DNA of 64,000 nt from Desulfuromonas versatilis (GTDB lineage: Bacteria; Desulfobacterota; Desulfuromonadia; Desulfuromonadales; NIT-T3), in contig NZ_AP024355.1 of assembly GCF_019704135.1 (NCBI RefSeq), forward strand, positions 3,727,034 to 3,791,033, written 5' to 3'. The notes under the pieces were generated by a model. It had not been told where the DNA came from, ran no database searches, and saw only the letters and a program-made list of their open reading frames with translations. Both the position numbers and the translations under genes were made by a program. Of the stretch, positions 33,803 through 43,542 are shown piece after piece. How positions within the stretch are numbered: the first letter of the stretch is position 1; every line of letters begins with the position of its first letter.

Positions 33803-34489
33803 ATGGCGCCAAATATCAGACTACTCATCATCGAGGACAATCCGGACATTGTAGAAAACTTGACCGATTTTCTGGAATCAAAAGGCTATATTCTGGATTT
33901 TGCCATGGATGGCATCGGCGGGCTTCACCTGGCCCTGACCCAGGACTATGACGTCATTGTGCTGGATCTTATGCTGCCGGGTATGGACGGTATCACCCTC
34001 TGCCAAAAACTGCGTCAGGAGGCGGACAAGCAGGTGCCGGTGATCATGCTCACGGCCAGGGACACTCTGGATGACAAGCTTCTCGGTTTTGAATCCGGTG
34101 CCGACGATTACCTGGTCAAACCCTTTGCCTTGAAAGAGTTGGAGGTCCGCATCAAGGCGCTGGCAAAAAGACGGGCGGTCGAAAACAAAGTGCTGTCCAT
34201 CGCCGACCTGCGCATGGATCTCGGGACCTTTGAGGTCTACCGTCAGGGGAAGAAAATCGATCTGAACAACACCTGTGTCGCCATTTTAAAGCTGCTCATG
34301 GAATCGTCCCCCAATGTGGTTTCCCGCAAAGAGCTGGAATACAACCTTTGGGGGGACATGCCGCCGGGCAGCGATGTGCTGCGCAGCCACATGTACACCC
34401 TGCGGAAACAGATCGATAAACCCTTTGGCCATGCCCTGATCGAAACCGTCCACGGCATCGGTTTCAGGCTCAAGGAAACATCATCATGA
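33803..34489 (+). CDS. OmpR/PhoB-family response regulator
   Basis: A 228-residue regulator: receiver domain (LLIIEDNPDIVENL, VIVLDLMLPGMDG with the phospho-acceptor Asp at ~53, VIMLTARD, DYLVKPF with the conserved Lys) and a winged-helix C-terminal domain (ESSPNVVSRKELEYNLWG, RSHMYTLRKQIDKPF, IETVHGIGFRL). The ATG at 33803 has GGAGG upstream. Its stop overlaps the kinase start (ATGA, 34486). It is preceded by its own probable binding array and likely also activates the efflux operon at 36089, which has a nearly identical array. Confidence 0.93.
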   Translation: MAPNIRLLIIEDNPDIVENLTDFLESKGYILDFAMDGIGGLHLALTQDYDVIVLDLMLPGMDGITLCQKLRQEADKQVPVIMLTARDTLDDKLLGFESGADDYLVKPFALKELEVRIKALAKRRAVENKVLSIADLRMDLGTFEVYRQGKKIDLNNTCVAILKLLMESSPNVVSRKELEYNLWGDMPPGSDVLRSHMYTLRKQIDKPFGHALIETVHGIGFRLKETSS

Positions 34490-35769
34490 AATTTTACCAG
34501 AGCATCCGCATCAGGATCGTGGCCGGGATTCTTTTGTTCGGCACACTGCTCATTTTCTTTCATGCCGGTATCACCTTTATTGTTGTGCGCAATAACACAT
34601 CAAAAATGATTACCAATCTCATTGAAACGGAGATGGATTCCTTTCTATATAAATATGAAAAAGACCACGCAACCCCTTTGCCTCACTCCAAATACATTGA
34701 TGTGTATAAAGGGGTTGAAGCGGTGCCGGAGGAATTCAGAGCTCTGGTAACTGGGCTGCCATCTGGTGTTCACACCATTGCTGATCCCAATAAGAGGCAT
34801 CCGGTCTATGTGGGGGTCATGGAACTGTCGGGCAATGATGTTCCTTATTTTATGTTTTTCCAAGGCAGGGAGTTCCTCGAGGAAAATGCCTGGCTATACC
34901 CCGGCCAGGTCCTGATGATTTCTCTGGCCCTGTTGCTCATTCCGGGCATCCTTCTCAGTTATACCACCTCGCGTATGCTGTTTGCACCGGTGGTGACCCT
35001 CATGGAGCAAATCAAGGGCCTGAACCCTGAAAATATCCCGGCCCGGTTTACTCAAAAACATGCCGACAATGAAATCGGCATTCTGACGCGGACCATCGAG
35101 ACCACCATGAACCGCATCAACGCCTTTATACAGCGGGAAAAGCAGTTCACCCGAGATGCCAGCCACGAACTCAGGACCCCACTGACCATTGTCAAAGGGG
35201 CGGTAGAAATCATGGAGACGCAGCCGGAGTTGGAAACAAATCCTTTATTGAAAAAACCTTTGAAACGGATTTCAAGATCAGTACAGGACATGGAGACGAC
35301 CATTAATACCTTTCTTTGGCTGGCCCGGGAAGAGAGTGAAACGGCGGAACTCTGCCGGGTGGAGCCGGTGGTCAAAAAAGCGATTAGCGATAACCAGTAC
35401 CTGTTAGAAAACAAGGTGGTCCAGGTGCAGATCGATGTCCGCAAGGACAAGTCGGTCAGGGTCAAGGAAGAAATTCTTTATATCGCCGTCACCAACCTGA
35501 TCCGTAATGCCTTTCATTTTACCTCCCAGGGTTCGGTGATCGTGACCATCGACGACACCTCTATCGGAATTGCCGATACTGGTGTGGGCATCGAAGCGGA
35601 GAAGCTTGATGCGGTCACCCAAGCCCATGTCAAAGGGGAGAAGAGTCAGGGCTTCGGCTTGGGGCTCAGCATTGTCTCCCGCCTGTGTAAGCGTTTTGGC
35701 TGGCAACTGATCATCGAAAGTGAACCGGACCAAGGCACCCGGGTGCGGATCATGTGGCAGGATGGCTGA
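34486..35769 (+). CDS. Sensor histidine kinase
   Basis: A 427-residue inner-membrane kinase. It has a first membrane helix (IVAGILLFGTLLIFFHAGITF), a periplasmic sensor region of about 120 residues without recognised motifs and a second helix (VLMISLALLLIPGILLSY). A HAMP-like linker follows, then HisKA with TRDASHELRTPLTIVKG (phospho-accepting His) and the ATPase domain with NLIRNAFHF, IADTGVGI and GFGLGLSIV. It phosphorylates the co-encoded response regulator. The stimulus is unknown; the neighbouring RND pump suggests a toxic compound or envelope stress. Confidence 0.92.
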   Translation: MKFYQSIRIRIVAGILLFGTLLIFFHAGITFIVVRNNTSKMITNLIETEMDSFLYKYEKDHATPLPHSKYIDVYKGVEAVPEEFRALVTGLPSGVHTIADPNKRHPVYVGVMELSGNDVPYFMFFQGREFLEENAWLYPGQVLMISLALLLIPGILLSYTTSRMLFAPVVTLMEQIKGLNPENIPARFTQKHADNEIGILTRTIETTMNRINAFIQREKQFTRDASHELRTPLTIVKGAVEIMETQPELETNPLLKKPLKRISRSVQDMETTINTFLWLAREESETAELCRVEPVVKKAISDNQYLLENKVVQVQIDVRKDKSVRVKEEILYIAVTNLIRNAFHFTSQGSVIVTIDDTSIGIADTGVGIEAEKLDAVTQAHVKGEKSQGFGLGLSIVSRLCKRFGWQLIIESEPDQGTRVRIMWQDG

Positions 35770-35908
35770 AAACAATCCTTGTAGTTTGCCTCATTGTTCT
35801 GTATTCCTCGCAACTTTTTAAGCCTCCGGAGAGAAACATCTCGGAGTCACTCCCCCCGACAACCGCGAGAACCCTTTTCCCCTGTCTTTCCCCTACAAAA
35901 TTTTAAAT

Positions 35909-35963
35909 TTCACATCTTTTTCACATTCTTTTCACGGCCCGTTCACGCCTTCAGAGTTACGCT
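35909..35963 (+). promoter_or_regulatory. Four 11-nt-phased response-regulator boxes and promoter of the efflux operon
   Basis: TTCAC at 35909, 35920, 35931 and 35942, again exactly 11 nt apart, with intervening bases nearly the same as at 33575-33612. A possible -10 (TACGCT, 35958-35963) starts 16 nt after the last box begins. It lies 143 bp before the adaptor gene. The rest of 35770-36088 holds no gene. Confidence 0.72.
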
Positions 35964-36088
35964 TTGTCAGTGATTGGCAAAAATGGTTTTGGTCCTCAAT
36001 TCTCGTTATGCACTTCGCAGCAAACTACGGGATGAATATCGGCACTATTTTATGAACCGCGACACAAAGAAAAAGAGGTGGTAACGGT

Positions 36089-37291
36089 ATGAAGCTAAAA
36101 ACAAATAATATGGCTATGGTCATCTCGCTGGCGGTAATGCTGTTCCTCGGAGCCTGTACGGAACAGCCCCAGGATGTTGCGGTTGAACGTGGCCCTGTGG
36201 AAGTTGACGTTGTCACTCTTAAAGCCCAACCGACTGAAGTGAAGATGGAGTTGCCCGGTCGGACAACCGCCTTCCGGGTCGCTGAAGTTCGACCTCAGGT
36301 GTCCGGAATCATTCAGAAACGCTTCTTTACTGAAGGGAGCGTGGTCAAGGCTGGAGAACTTTTGTATCAGATCGATCCCGCTGTCTATCAGGCAACCTTC
36401 GACAGTGCCAAAGCGGCTCTTGCCAAGGCCAAGGCCGTTGAGCATTCCGCCCGGCTAAAGGCCGAAAGGTACGCCACTCTCGTTCGAACCAAAGCGGTCA
36501 GCGAATTGGATCAGGTAGAGATCGAGGCCAGCTGGAAGCAGGCCGTCGCAGATGTCGCTGCTGCCGAGGCGGCCATGAACAGTGCCGCTATTGATCTCGA
36601 TTACACCCGGGTGACCGCTCCGATAAGTGGGCACATCGGGAAATCGATGATCAGTGAAGGGGCGTTGGTCACGGCCCAGCAGAGCACAGCTCTGGCAACG
36701 ATCCAGCAGTTGGATCACCTCTATGTTGATGTGACGCAATCAAGTACAGAATTGGCCCGCATAAAGAGAGATCTGTCGGCCGGGACACTGGATAGCGACG
36801 AAAACGCCAAATCCCAGGTGACCATTTTGCTGGAGGATGGATCGGAATACGAGCAGCCTGGAACGCTAGAATTCTCTGATGTAAGCGTCGATCAATCAAC
36901 CGGATCTGTCACTTTGCGTATCGTTGTTGCGAACCCGAATGAGGATTTGCTTCCCGGGATGTTTGTGCGCGCTCGTATCTCCAGCGGAGTGAGGCAGGAC
37001 GCGATTCTCATCCCTGCCGCAAGCATCAGCCATAACAATAAAGGCGAAGCCTATGTGATGCTGGTGAACAATCAATCTCAAGTTGAAAGTCGGATTATCC
37101 AGAGTGGGCGCAACATGGGGGATCAGGTACTTGTGAATGAAGGTCTTGCCAATGGTGAACAGGTTATCACCGCAGGCTTACAGAAGGTTAAGCCTGGGAT
37201 TACGGTCAAAGCGTTTGAGCTGAATGGATCGCTAACCGGTAAGTCTGCTCTGAATGTTAATCAGGCTGCCTCTCTAGCAAAAGCGGAGTAA
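36089..37291 (+). CDS. RND efflux periplasmic adaptor lipoprotein (AcrA/MexA type)
   Basis: A 400-residue membrane-fusion protein. The N-terminus carries a signal peptide with lipobox LFLGAC, so it is anchored to the inner membrane by lipid. Family regions are present: barrel-sandwich start [23 protein letters not shown], the alpha-hairpin with many Ala/Lys ([19 protein letters not shown]), and [19 protein letters not shown]-like [10 protein letters not shown]. It links the RND pump to the outer-membrane channel. AGAGGTGG precedes the ATG. It is the first gene of a three-gene efflux operon. Confidence 0.93.
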   Translation: MKLKTNNMAMVISLAVMLFLGACTEQPQDVAVERGPVEVDVVTLKAQPTEVKMELPGRTTAFRVAEVRPQVSGIIQKRFFTEGSVVKAGELLYQIDPAVYQATFDSAKAALAKAKAVEHSARLKAERYATLVRTKAVSELDQVEIEASWKQAVADVAAAEAAMNSAAIDLDYTRVTAPISGHIGKSMISEGALVTAQQSTALATIQQLDHLYVDVTQSSTELARIKRDLSAGTLDSDENAKSQVTILLEDGSEYEQPGTLEFSDVSVDQSTGSVTLRIVVANPNEDLLPGMFVRARISSGVRQDAILIPAASISHNNKGEAYVMLVNNQSQVESRIIQSGRNMGDQVLVNEGLANGEQVITAGLQKVKPGITVKAFELNGSLTGKSALNVNQAASLAKAE

Positions 37292-37296
37292 AGATC

Positions 37297-40200
37297 ATGG
37301 CTGGATTTTTTATAGAGCGCCCCATTTTCGCCTGGGTTATCGCTATCGTCATTATGCTGGCGGGTGCCTTATCGATTACGCAGTTGCCGATTTCCCAATA
37401 TCCCTCAATAGCACCACCGGCGGTTCAGATTACTGCTTCATATCCTGGTGCGTCAGCCAAAACGATCGAAGAAAGTGTCACTCAGGTTATCGAGCAAAAC
37501 ATGAGCGGGCTCGATCATCTGATGTATATGACGTCCAAAAGCTCTTCTTCCGGTAGCGCAACAGTGACCCTGACATTTGAGTCTGGAACCGATCCAGATA
37601 TCGCCCAGGTCCAGGTGCAGAATAAACTGGAACAGGCGACGAGCCAGATCCCTCAAGCCGTGCAGAACCAGGGCATACAGGTTGCTAAATCCAATTCGAC
37701 CACCTTGATGGTCGTCTCTCTGGTCTCCACCGACGGCAGCATGGCTGAAACTGACCTCTCAGATTATATGGTCTCCTCACTTAAGGATCCGTTGAGTCGC
37801 GCTGAGGGCGTCGGCAGTATTCAGGTTTTCGGAAGCCAATACGCTATGCGTATCTGGCTTGACCCGAACAAGCTGAATAGCTTCCAGTTGACTCCCGCTG
37901 ACGTCAGTGCCGCGATCAGCACGCAAAATAGCCAGGTCACTGTTGGTAACCTGGGCGGGCTTCCGGCTGTTGCGGGCCAACAGACCAGCGCCAGTATGAT
38001 GGCTCAGACGATGCTGAGCTCACCTGAGGAGTTCGCCAACATCCTGCTCAAGGTCGGTACCGACGGGTCCCAGATTCGCCTGGGTGATGTTGCCCGGGTT
38101 GAGCTCGGCGCAGAGAGCTACGATGGGGTTGCGGCATACAACGGGCAACCGTCAGGCGGCCTGGCTGTATCGTTGGCAACGGGAGCCAATGCTCTGGATA
38201 CCGCCCAGGCGGTGCGCGCTAAAATTGCCGAGTTAGAACCCTTCTTGCCAAGCGGTGTCCAGGTTGTCTATCCATACGACACGACGACATTTATCCAAAT
38301 TTCCATCGAAGAGGTCGCGCATACACTGGTTGAAGCCATTGTCCTGGTTTTTCTGGTTATGTTCCTGTTTCTGCAAAATTTCAGGGCGACCCTCATTCCG
38401 ACGATTGCGGTGCCGGTTGTTCTCCTCGGCACATTCGGGGTCATGTCGGCATTTGGTTTTTCAATCAACACCCTGACCATGTTCGGGCTGGTCCTGGCGA
38501 TTGGCCTTCTTGTCGATGATGCCATTGTTGTGGTTGAAAACGTGGAGCGAATCATGGTGGCAGAAGGGTTGTCGCCTCTGGAGGCAACCAAAAAATCCAT
38601 GAAGCAGATTACCAGCGCCCTAGTCGGTATTGCCCTGGTCCTTTCTGCCGTTTTTGTCCCCATGGCTTTTATGGGGAGTTCAACCGGTGAAATCTACCGC
38701 CAGTTTTCCGTGACCATTGTTTCGGCCATGGTCCTTTCTGTTCTGGTTGCCCTGATCCTTACACCGGCCCTTTGTGCGACACTTTTGAAACCGCCATCAG
38801 CGGGTGATCATAGTAAGAAGGGCGGATTTTTTGGTTGGTTCAACCGCATGTTTTCGAGGGGCAGCGAGCGGTACAGCGGCAGCGTCGGCTACGTCGTCAA
38901 GCGCGCTGGCAGGTTCAGTCTTCTCTATGTTCTGCTGGTTGCCGGGATGGGCTTTTTGTTCACCACCCTGCCGACGTCATTTATTCCCGATGAGGACCAG
39001 GGGCTTTTTCTTACCATGGTTCAGCTGCCGACAGGAGCAACTCAGCAGCGGACGGTGGCCGTGCTTGATAAGGTCCGGGAGTACTATGCCTCCCATGAGG
39101 AGGAAAACGTTGAATCGGTGTTTACCGTGGCAGGATTCAGCTTTTCCGGTAGTGGGCAGAATATGGGCATGGCGTTTATCAAGTTGAAGGATTGGGACGA
39201 GCGAAAAGACCCCGGTCAGGATGTTAATGCCATCATCGGCAGGTCTATGGGGGCATTCTCGCAGATCAAGGAAGCACAGATCTTTGCCTTCAACCTGCCG
39301 TCTATTCAAGGCCTCGGTACATCAACCGGCTTTGACTTTTACCTGCAGGACCAAGGTGGCCTGGGACATGAGAAATTGATTGAGGCAAGAAACCAGTTGC
39401 TGGTGGAGGCCGCTCAGAATCAGGGTCTTACCAGTGTTCGTTCCAACGGCATGGAAGACTCGCCGCAGTATACTGTCGATATCGATTTTGAGAAAGCTAT
39501 GGCTCTGGGCGTTTCGGTAAACGATATCAACACGACCCTGTCCACCGCCTGGGGGTCCAGCTATGTGAATGATTTTATAAACAATGGCCGGATCAAAAAA
39601 GTCTACCTTCAGTCCGAGGCCGAATATCGCATGCAGCCTGAAGATCTTGAGCAGTGGTATGTCCGCAACACTGACGGTGATATGGTGCCTTTTTCAGCCT
39701 TTACCACCGGTCATTGGGAGCTGAGTTCTCCGCTTCTTGAGAGGTATAACGGCAACTCTGCTGTCGAAATTGTGGGGGAAGCCTCGGCGGGAAATTCCAG
39801 CGGTGAGGCCATGGCCACAATTGGTCAACTGGTGTCTCAATTGCCAAGTGGTATCGGCTATGAGTGGACCGGCTTTTCCTATCAGGAGCAAAAAGCAGGT
39901 TCTCAGGCCCCGGCCCTGTATGCGGTTTCTTTTCTGATCGTTTTCCTCTGTCTTGCGGCATTGTATGAGAGCTGGTCGGTGCCGTTTTCCGTTATGTTGG
40001 CTGTTCCGCTGGGGATCCTCGGTGCTCTGGCGGCGACATCTCTGCGTGGTATGGAAAATGATGTGTATTTCCAGGTCGGGCTGCTGACAACGATGGGATT
40101 ATCCGCCAAAAATGCCATCTTGATCGTCGAATTCGCCAAATCGCAATATGACAAGGGTGTTGATCTTGTCTCGGCAACAGTCGAAGCCTGCCATATGCGA

Positions 40201-40437
40201 CTGCGGCCAATACTGATGACGTCGCTCGCTTTTATGCTCGGTGTCTTGCCACTTGTGCTCAGCACCGGTGCCGGTGCCAACAGCAGGCAGGCTATCGGTA
40301 CTGCCGTATTCGGCGGCATGCTGTCGGCAACCGTTCTGGCCATCTTTTTTATCCCCCTCTTTTTTGTCGTGGTCATGCGACTTTTCAAGAAACGCCGGGC
40401 AACCCAGACGGCGGTTGTTTTGGCCAAGGAGTGCTGA
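37297..40437 (+). CDS. HAE1-family RND multidrug efflux permease (AcrB/MexB type)
   Basis: A 1046-residue inner-membrane pump of normal AcrB length. Seen are [20 protein letters not shown] at the N-terminus, two large periplasmic loops, and the proton-relay aspartates in [16 protein letters not shown]. The typical second-half motif [15 protein letters not shown] is also there. It exports hydrophobic or amphiphilic compounds using the proton gradient. It starts 5 bp after the adaptor gene stop. The upstream two-component system probably induces it. Confidence 0.95.
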   Translation: MAGFFIERPIFAWVIAIVIMLAGALSITQLPISQYPSIAPPAVQITASYPGASAKTIEESVTQVIEQNMSGLDHLMYMTSKSSSSGSATVTLTFESGTDPDIAQVQVQNKLEQATSQIPQAVQNQGIQVAKSNSTTLMVVSLVSTDGSMAETDLSDYMVSSLKDPLSRAEGVGSIQVFGSQYAMRIWLDPNKLNSFQLTPADVSAAISTQNSQVTVGNLGGLPAVAGQQTSASMMAQTMLSSPEEFANILLKVGTDGSQIRLGDVARVELGAESYDGVAAYNGQPSGGLAVSLATGANALDTAQAVRAKIAELEPFLPSGVQVVYPYDTTTFIQISIEEVAHTLVEAIVLVFLVMFLFLQNFRATLIPTIAVPVVLLGTFGVMSAFGFSINTLTMFGLVLAIGLLVDDAIVVVENVERIMVAEGLSPLEATKKSMKQITSALVGIALVLSAVFVPMAFMGSSTGEIYRQFSVTIVSAMVLSVLVALILTPALCATLLKPPSAGDHSKKGGFFGWFNRMFSRGSERYSGSVGYVVKRAGRFSLLYVLLVAGMGFLFTTLPTSFIPDEDQGLFLTMVQLPTGATQQRTVAVLDKVREYYASHEEENVESVFTVAGFSFSGSGQNMGMAFIKLKDWDERKDPGQDVNAIIGRSMGAFSQIKEAQIFAFNLPSIQGLGTSTGFDFYLQDQGGLGHEKLIEARNQLLVEAAQNQGLTSVRSNGMEDSPQYTVDIDFEKAMALGVSVNDINTTLSTAWGSSYVNDFINNGRIKKVYLQSEAEYRMQPEDLEQWYVRNTDGDMVPFSAFTTGHWELSSPLLERYNGNSAVEIVGEASAGNSSGEAMATIGQLVSQLPSGIGYEWTGFSYQEQKAGSQAPALYAVSFLIVFLCLAALYESWSVPFSVMLAVPLGILGALAATSLRGMENDVYFQVGLLTTMGLSAKNAILIVEFAKSQYDKGVDLVSATVEACHMRLRPILMTSLAFMLGVLPLVLSTGAGANSRQAIGTAVFGGMLSATVLAIFFIPLFFVVVMRLFKKRRATQTAVVLAKEC

Positions 40438-40439
40438 GA

Positions 40440-41867
40440 ATGAATAACCGATATAAAAAACTCGCAGCCGCGATTGCACTTTTCGCTTTGAGCGGCTGCG
40501 CCATGGCGCCGCAATACCAACGACCGGAAATGCCGGTAGCCGACACCTTCGCAGAGAGAAATATATCCGCTGCGCCTTCCGCTGAAGAAGGTGTGCCGAC
40601 AAAAAGTGTTGCCACTCTTGGCTGGCGCGATGTTTTTATCGATCCTGCGCTGCAGCAACTCATTGAGACGGCATTATTGAATAACCGTGACCTTCGTGAA
40701 ACAGCGCTTAACGTCGCGTCGTATCAGGCCCAGTATCGTATTCAGCGTTCCGCGCTGTTGCCGAGCGTGGACGGTTCAGGTTATGGGACCAAGCAACGTA
40801 GCCTCACCGGGACAAGTCTCAGCACGAGTGAAGCCTACTCGCTTGAAATTGGGGCCACAGCGTATGAATTGGACTTTTACGGTCGCATCCGAAGCCTCAA
40901 GGACCAGGCTTTAGAGCAATACCTAGCCATGGAAGAAACGCAAAAGAGTGCGCAGATCAGCCTCATTGCTGAAGTTTCCACGGCCTATTTCACCTGGCTT
41001 GCAGACCGTGAGCTGTTGCAGATTTCCGAAGATACCCGAAAGGTTGAGGAAGGCTCCTATGAGCTGATTGTGCAACGGGTCGATGCCGGGATTGCCAACG
41101 AACTCGATCTGGCCCAGGCGCGCACCAGTCTGGAAACGGTGAAGGCCAACCTGGCAATGTATCGCAGGTTGGTTGCTGAGGATCTGCATTACCTGACCTT
41201 TCTGGTCGGAACATCCCTGCCGGATCGTTTGCAGGAGGCAAAAGGTCTTCTGAGTAGCGTTGCCCCTCTTTCGATAATCCCAGAGGATCTTTCCTCAGAG
41301 GTCTTATTGCAGCGACCGGATATAATGGCTGCCGAGCATGAACTCAAGGGGGCAAACGCCAATATAGGCGCAGCCAGAGCCGCATTTTTCCCAACTATCA
41401 GCCTGACCGCATCGGCCGGTGTTATCAGCACCGATCTTTCGAATCTTTTTGACGGTGGTTCCGGTGCCTGGGCATTTACCCCTTCTCTGAGTGTTCCGAT
41501 ATTTAATTCCGGCAAACTCAGAGCGGAACTTGATGTGGCGGAGGTGCAAAAAGAAATCTATGTTTCCCGCTATGAAAATGCCATTCAGAGGGCATTCCAG
41601 GAGGTTGCCGATTCACTGGTCGGGATAAAAACCTATGAAGAACAGGTTGTTGCCCAAAAAGCGAACCTGGCCGCAAATGAGCAATATTTCAACCTTGCAC
41701 GAAACCGTTATCAGGAAGGTGTCGACAGCTTCCTCACCTTACTGGATGCCCAGCGATCGCTTTATAGCTCAAAGCAGGCGTATCTCAGCCTGACGCTTGC
41801 CCAACTGGAGAACCAGGTGGATCTCTACAAAGTTCTCGGTGGTGGGGTGAAAGAATATACGGAATAG
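40440..41867 (+). CDS. Outer-membrane efflux lipoprotein (NodT/OprM type)
   Basis: A 475-residue TolC-superfamily protein with a lipobox (LFALSGC) and the NodT-type start (YQRPEMPVADTF). Two repeated helical hairpin halves follow, including DFYGRIRSLKDQALEQYLA, ELDLAQARTSLETVKANL, LLQRPDIMAAEHELKGANANIG in parts and a C-terminal RYQEGVDSFLTLLDAQRSLY. It forms the outer-membrane exit duct of the pump. The ATG is 3 nt after the permease stop; ribosomal coupling is likely. Confidence 0.93.
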   Translation: MNNRYKKLAAAIALFALSGCAMAPQYQRPEMPVADTFAERNISAAPSAEEGVPTKSVATLGWRDVFIDPALQQLIETALLNNRDLRETALNVASYQAQYRIQRSALLPSVDGSGYGTKQRSLTGTSLSTSEAYSLEIGATAYELDFYGRIRSLKDQALEQYLAMEETQKSAQISLIAEVSTAYFTWLADRELLQISEDTRKVEEGSYELIVQRVDAGIANELDLAQARTSLETVKANLAMYRRLVAEDLHYLTFLVGTSLPDRLQEAKGLLSSVAPLSIIPEDLSSEVLLQRPDIMAAEHELKGANANIGAARAAFFPTISLTASAGVISTDLSNLFDGGSGAWAFTPSLSVPIFNSGKLRAELDVAEVQKEIYVSRYENAIQRAFQEVADSLVGIKTYEEQVVAQKANLAANEQYFNLARNRYQEGVDSFLTLLDAQRSLYSSKQAYLSLTLAQLENQVDLYKVLGGGVKEYTE

Positions 41868-42102
41868 CAGAAGGGATAGCGCCGAGATAAACGAAAGAAG
41901 AGGCGTTTAAATAAGGAGAACAGATTTGAAATTTCGACAAAACATTTCCGGAAGGGAGTGACCCTTCTCTTTCTGGCGCTGATAAGTGCTTTCCCCCCCG
42001 CTCTCAACAGATCGGGGTCGGGGATCGGGGTCGGGCTTCCAAGATGCCAAGTATCGGCGGCGGGGTTGCTTCCTATAATTCACGAAATTCCGGTCGCTCG
42101 AT

Positions 42103-42140
42103 AGCCCAGCCTGAAATCACCAGGTTGGGCTTTCTTGCAT
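42103..42140 (+). terminator. Terminator of the efflux operon
   Basis: AGCCCAGCCTG pairs with CAGGTTGGGCT (one mismatch), followed by TTCTTGCATTTTG. It lies 235 bp after the outer-membrane gene. The bases between, 41868-42102, hold no gene I can support. Confidence 0.65.
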
Positions 42141-42168
42141 TTTGCCCCGCAATAGGGTCTTAAATCAC

Positions 42169-42335
42169 CTAGGAGGCTGTCCGACAATAGGGCCGAAGCG
42201 AAAATCCAGAAACTTGAGAACAGATTTTGGGTCGTTTGAGAGCTCATAGCCATAGCTATGGGCCGAAAAGGAATCGAAATATGGGCCAAACAGCTGGGTT
42301 TGCAGCCGGTCTCTCATTGTCGGACAGCCTCCTAG
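42169..42335. mobile_element. 167-bp MITE-like element with perfect 20-bp inverted ends
   Basis: The left end 42169-42188 and right end 42316-42335 are exact reverse complements (CTAGGAGGCTGTCCGACAAT on the left). Each end starts with CTAG, which could be a target-site duplication or part of the terminal repeat. The ~127 internal bases encode nothing and contain a small palindrome (CATAGCcATAGCTATG region). It looks like a miniature inverted-repeat transposable element or an internally deleted insertion sequence; the parent transposase is not in the window. Confidence 0.75.
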
Positions 42336-42477
42336 CACTTATCAGCCACCCCGCGGAAGGTTCAGGGCAATTATGGCCGGGTGGGTTTGGCCGATACTGT
42401 CTCGATGGTTTTGCATAAAAACAGGTGGCGGATTCCGGTGAAAATAAGCACTGACACATCCCCAGGCGCTATTCCCA

Positions 42478-43413
42478 CTAGCCAAAAGCGCCGTCGTCCA
42501 GAATCCCTCTTGCGATCAACCGCCTTAAAATCCCCGCGGTCTTCTGCTTGAGCATATCCCGCAGCAGCCGGGCCGCCGGTGTCAGCAGCTGCCGGCTCGG
42601 GCAGATGAGCCAGAGCTCCTTCGGGGTCGGTTTGAACTCGGGCATCAGGCTGACGACATTCCCGGCCAGCAGATCCTTGGAGACGTCGAGGCAGGACTTG
42701 ACCGCCACCCCCTGGCCGGCAACGCACCAGCGCCTGACCAAGTCGCCATCGTTGGAGGCGCGGTTGCCGCTCATCTTGACCTTATACTCCTGGTCGCCCT
42801 GCGAAAAGCTCCAGACGTCGTGAATCATGTCGTGCAGCTGGTAGAAGAGCCCGTTGTGGGCCGCCAGGTCTTGGGGATGCTGGGGGGTGCCGTGCCTGGC
42901 GAGGTACTCCGGTGAGGCGCAGAGCACCCCGGGGGCGTTGCAGATCTTGAAGCCGTAGAGGTTCGCTTCGGTGGGCGGGCCGTAACGCAGGGCCAGGTCC
43001 ACCGCATCGCGGTAAAAGTCGATCAGGCTGTCGCTGATGTTCAGTTTCAAGCGGACCTTCGGATGGGTCTCGGTGAATTCATCGAGCCAGGGAAGCACCA
43101 GGTTCCGGCCCAGGTCCGAGGAAATGGCGAGGCGCAGCTCCCCCTCGACCAAGGCCAGGTCCTCCCGCATCTTCTGCTTGGCCTGTTCCAGTAACAGCAG
43201 CGCCTGTTCCACCTCGGGGATATACCGCTCCCCCGCGGGGGAGAGCCGCAGCTGCCGGGTGGTGCGGATGAACAGCTCCGTCCCCAGGGCGCTTTCCACC
43301 CGCTTGACGGCCGCGCTGGCGGTTGCGGGCAGCATTTCCAACCGGGTCGCCGCGGCGGTTATGCTGCGCAACTCAGCCACCTTGAGCACAACCTGGAGAT
43401 CTTCCAGAAGCAT
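42478..43413 (-). CDS. LysR-family transcriptional regulator
   Basis: A 311-residue regulator: helix-turn-helix (LEDLQVVLKVAELRSITAAA, RLEMLPATASAAVKRVESALG) and substrate-binding domain (ELRLAISSDLGRNLVLPWLDEF, LALRYGPP). The profile matches the AaeR/DsdC-like group that regulates oxidoreductases. It is divergent from the zinc-type quinone oxidoreductase gene, with 129 bp between starts, and probably controls it and the nitroreductase. The ATG at 43413 (MLLEDLQVV) is preferred to the upstream in-frame ATG at 43443. Confidence 0.88.
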   Translation of the reverse strand: MLLEDLQVVLKVAELRSITAAATRLEMLPATASAAVKRVESALGTELFIRTTRQLRLSPAGERYIPEVEQALLLLEQAKQKMREDLALVEGELRLAISSDLGRNLVLPWLDEFTETHPKVRLKLNISDSLIDFYRDAVDLALRYGPPTEANLYGFKICNAPGVLCASPEYLARHGTPQHPQDLAAHNGLFYQLHDMIHDVWSFSQGDQEYKVKMSGNRASNDGDLVRRWCVAGQGVAVKSCLDVSKDLLAGNVVSLMPEFKPTPKELWLICPSRQLLTPAARLLRDMLKQKTAGILRRLIARGILDDGAFG

Positions 43414-43431
43414 ATTTTCAAATCTCCCTTG

Positions 43432-43447
43432 ATAATGTTTCAATTAT
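43432..43447. promoter_or_regulatory. LysR-type inverted repeat in divergent promoter
   Basis: ATAAT-GTTTCA-ATTAT, a 5-bp-arm palindrome containing the T-N11-A pattern of LysR binding sites, between the LysR gene and the oxidoreductase gene. Candidate operator only. Confidence 0.4.
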
Positions 43448-43542
43448 TGCCCGGTTTATCCCGTGACAGTCAAGGGCTATGCTGTCCTCAGATGACGAAC
43501 CGGCTGGAAGGATTCCGGCCATCAACCACTTGGAGGACGATT

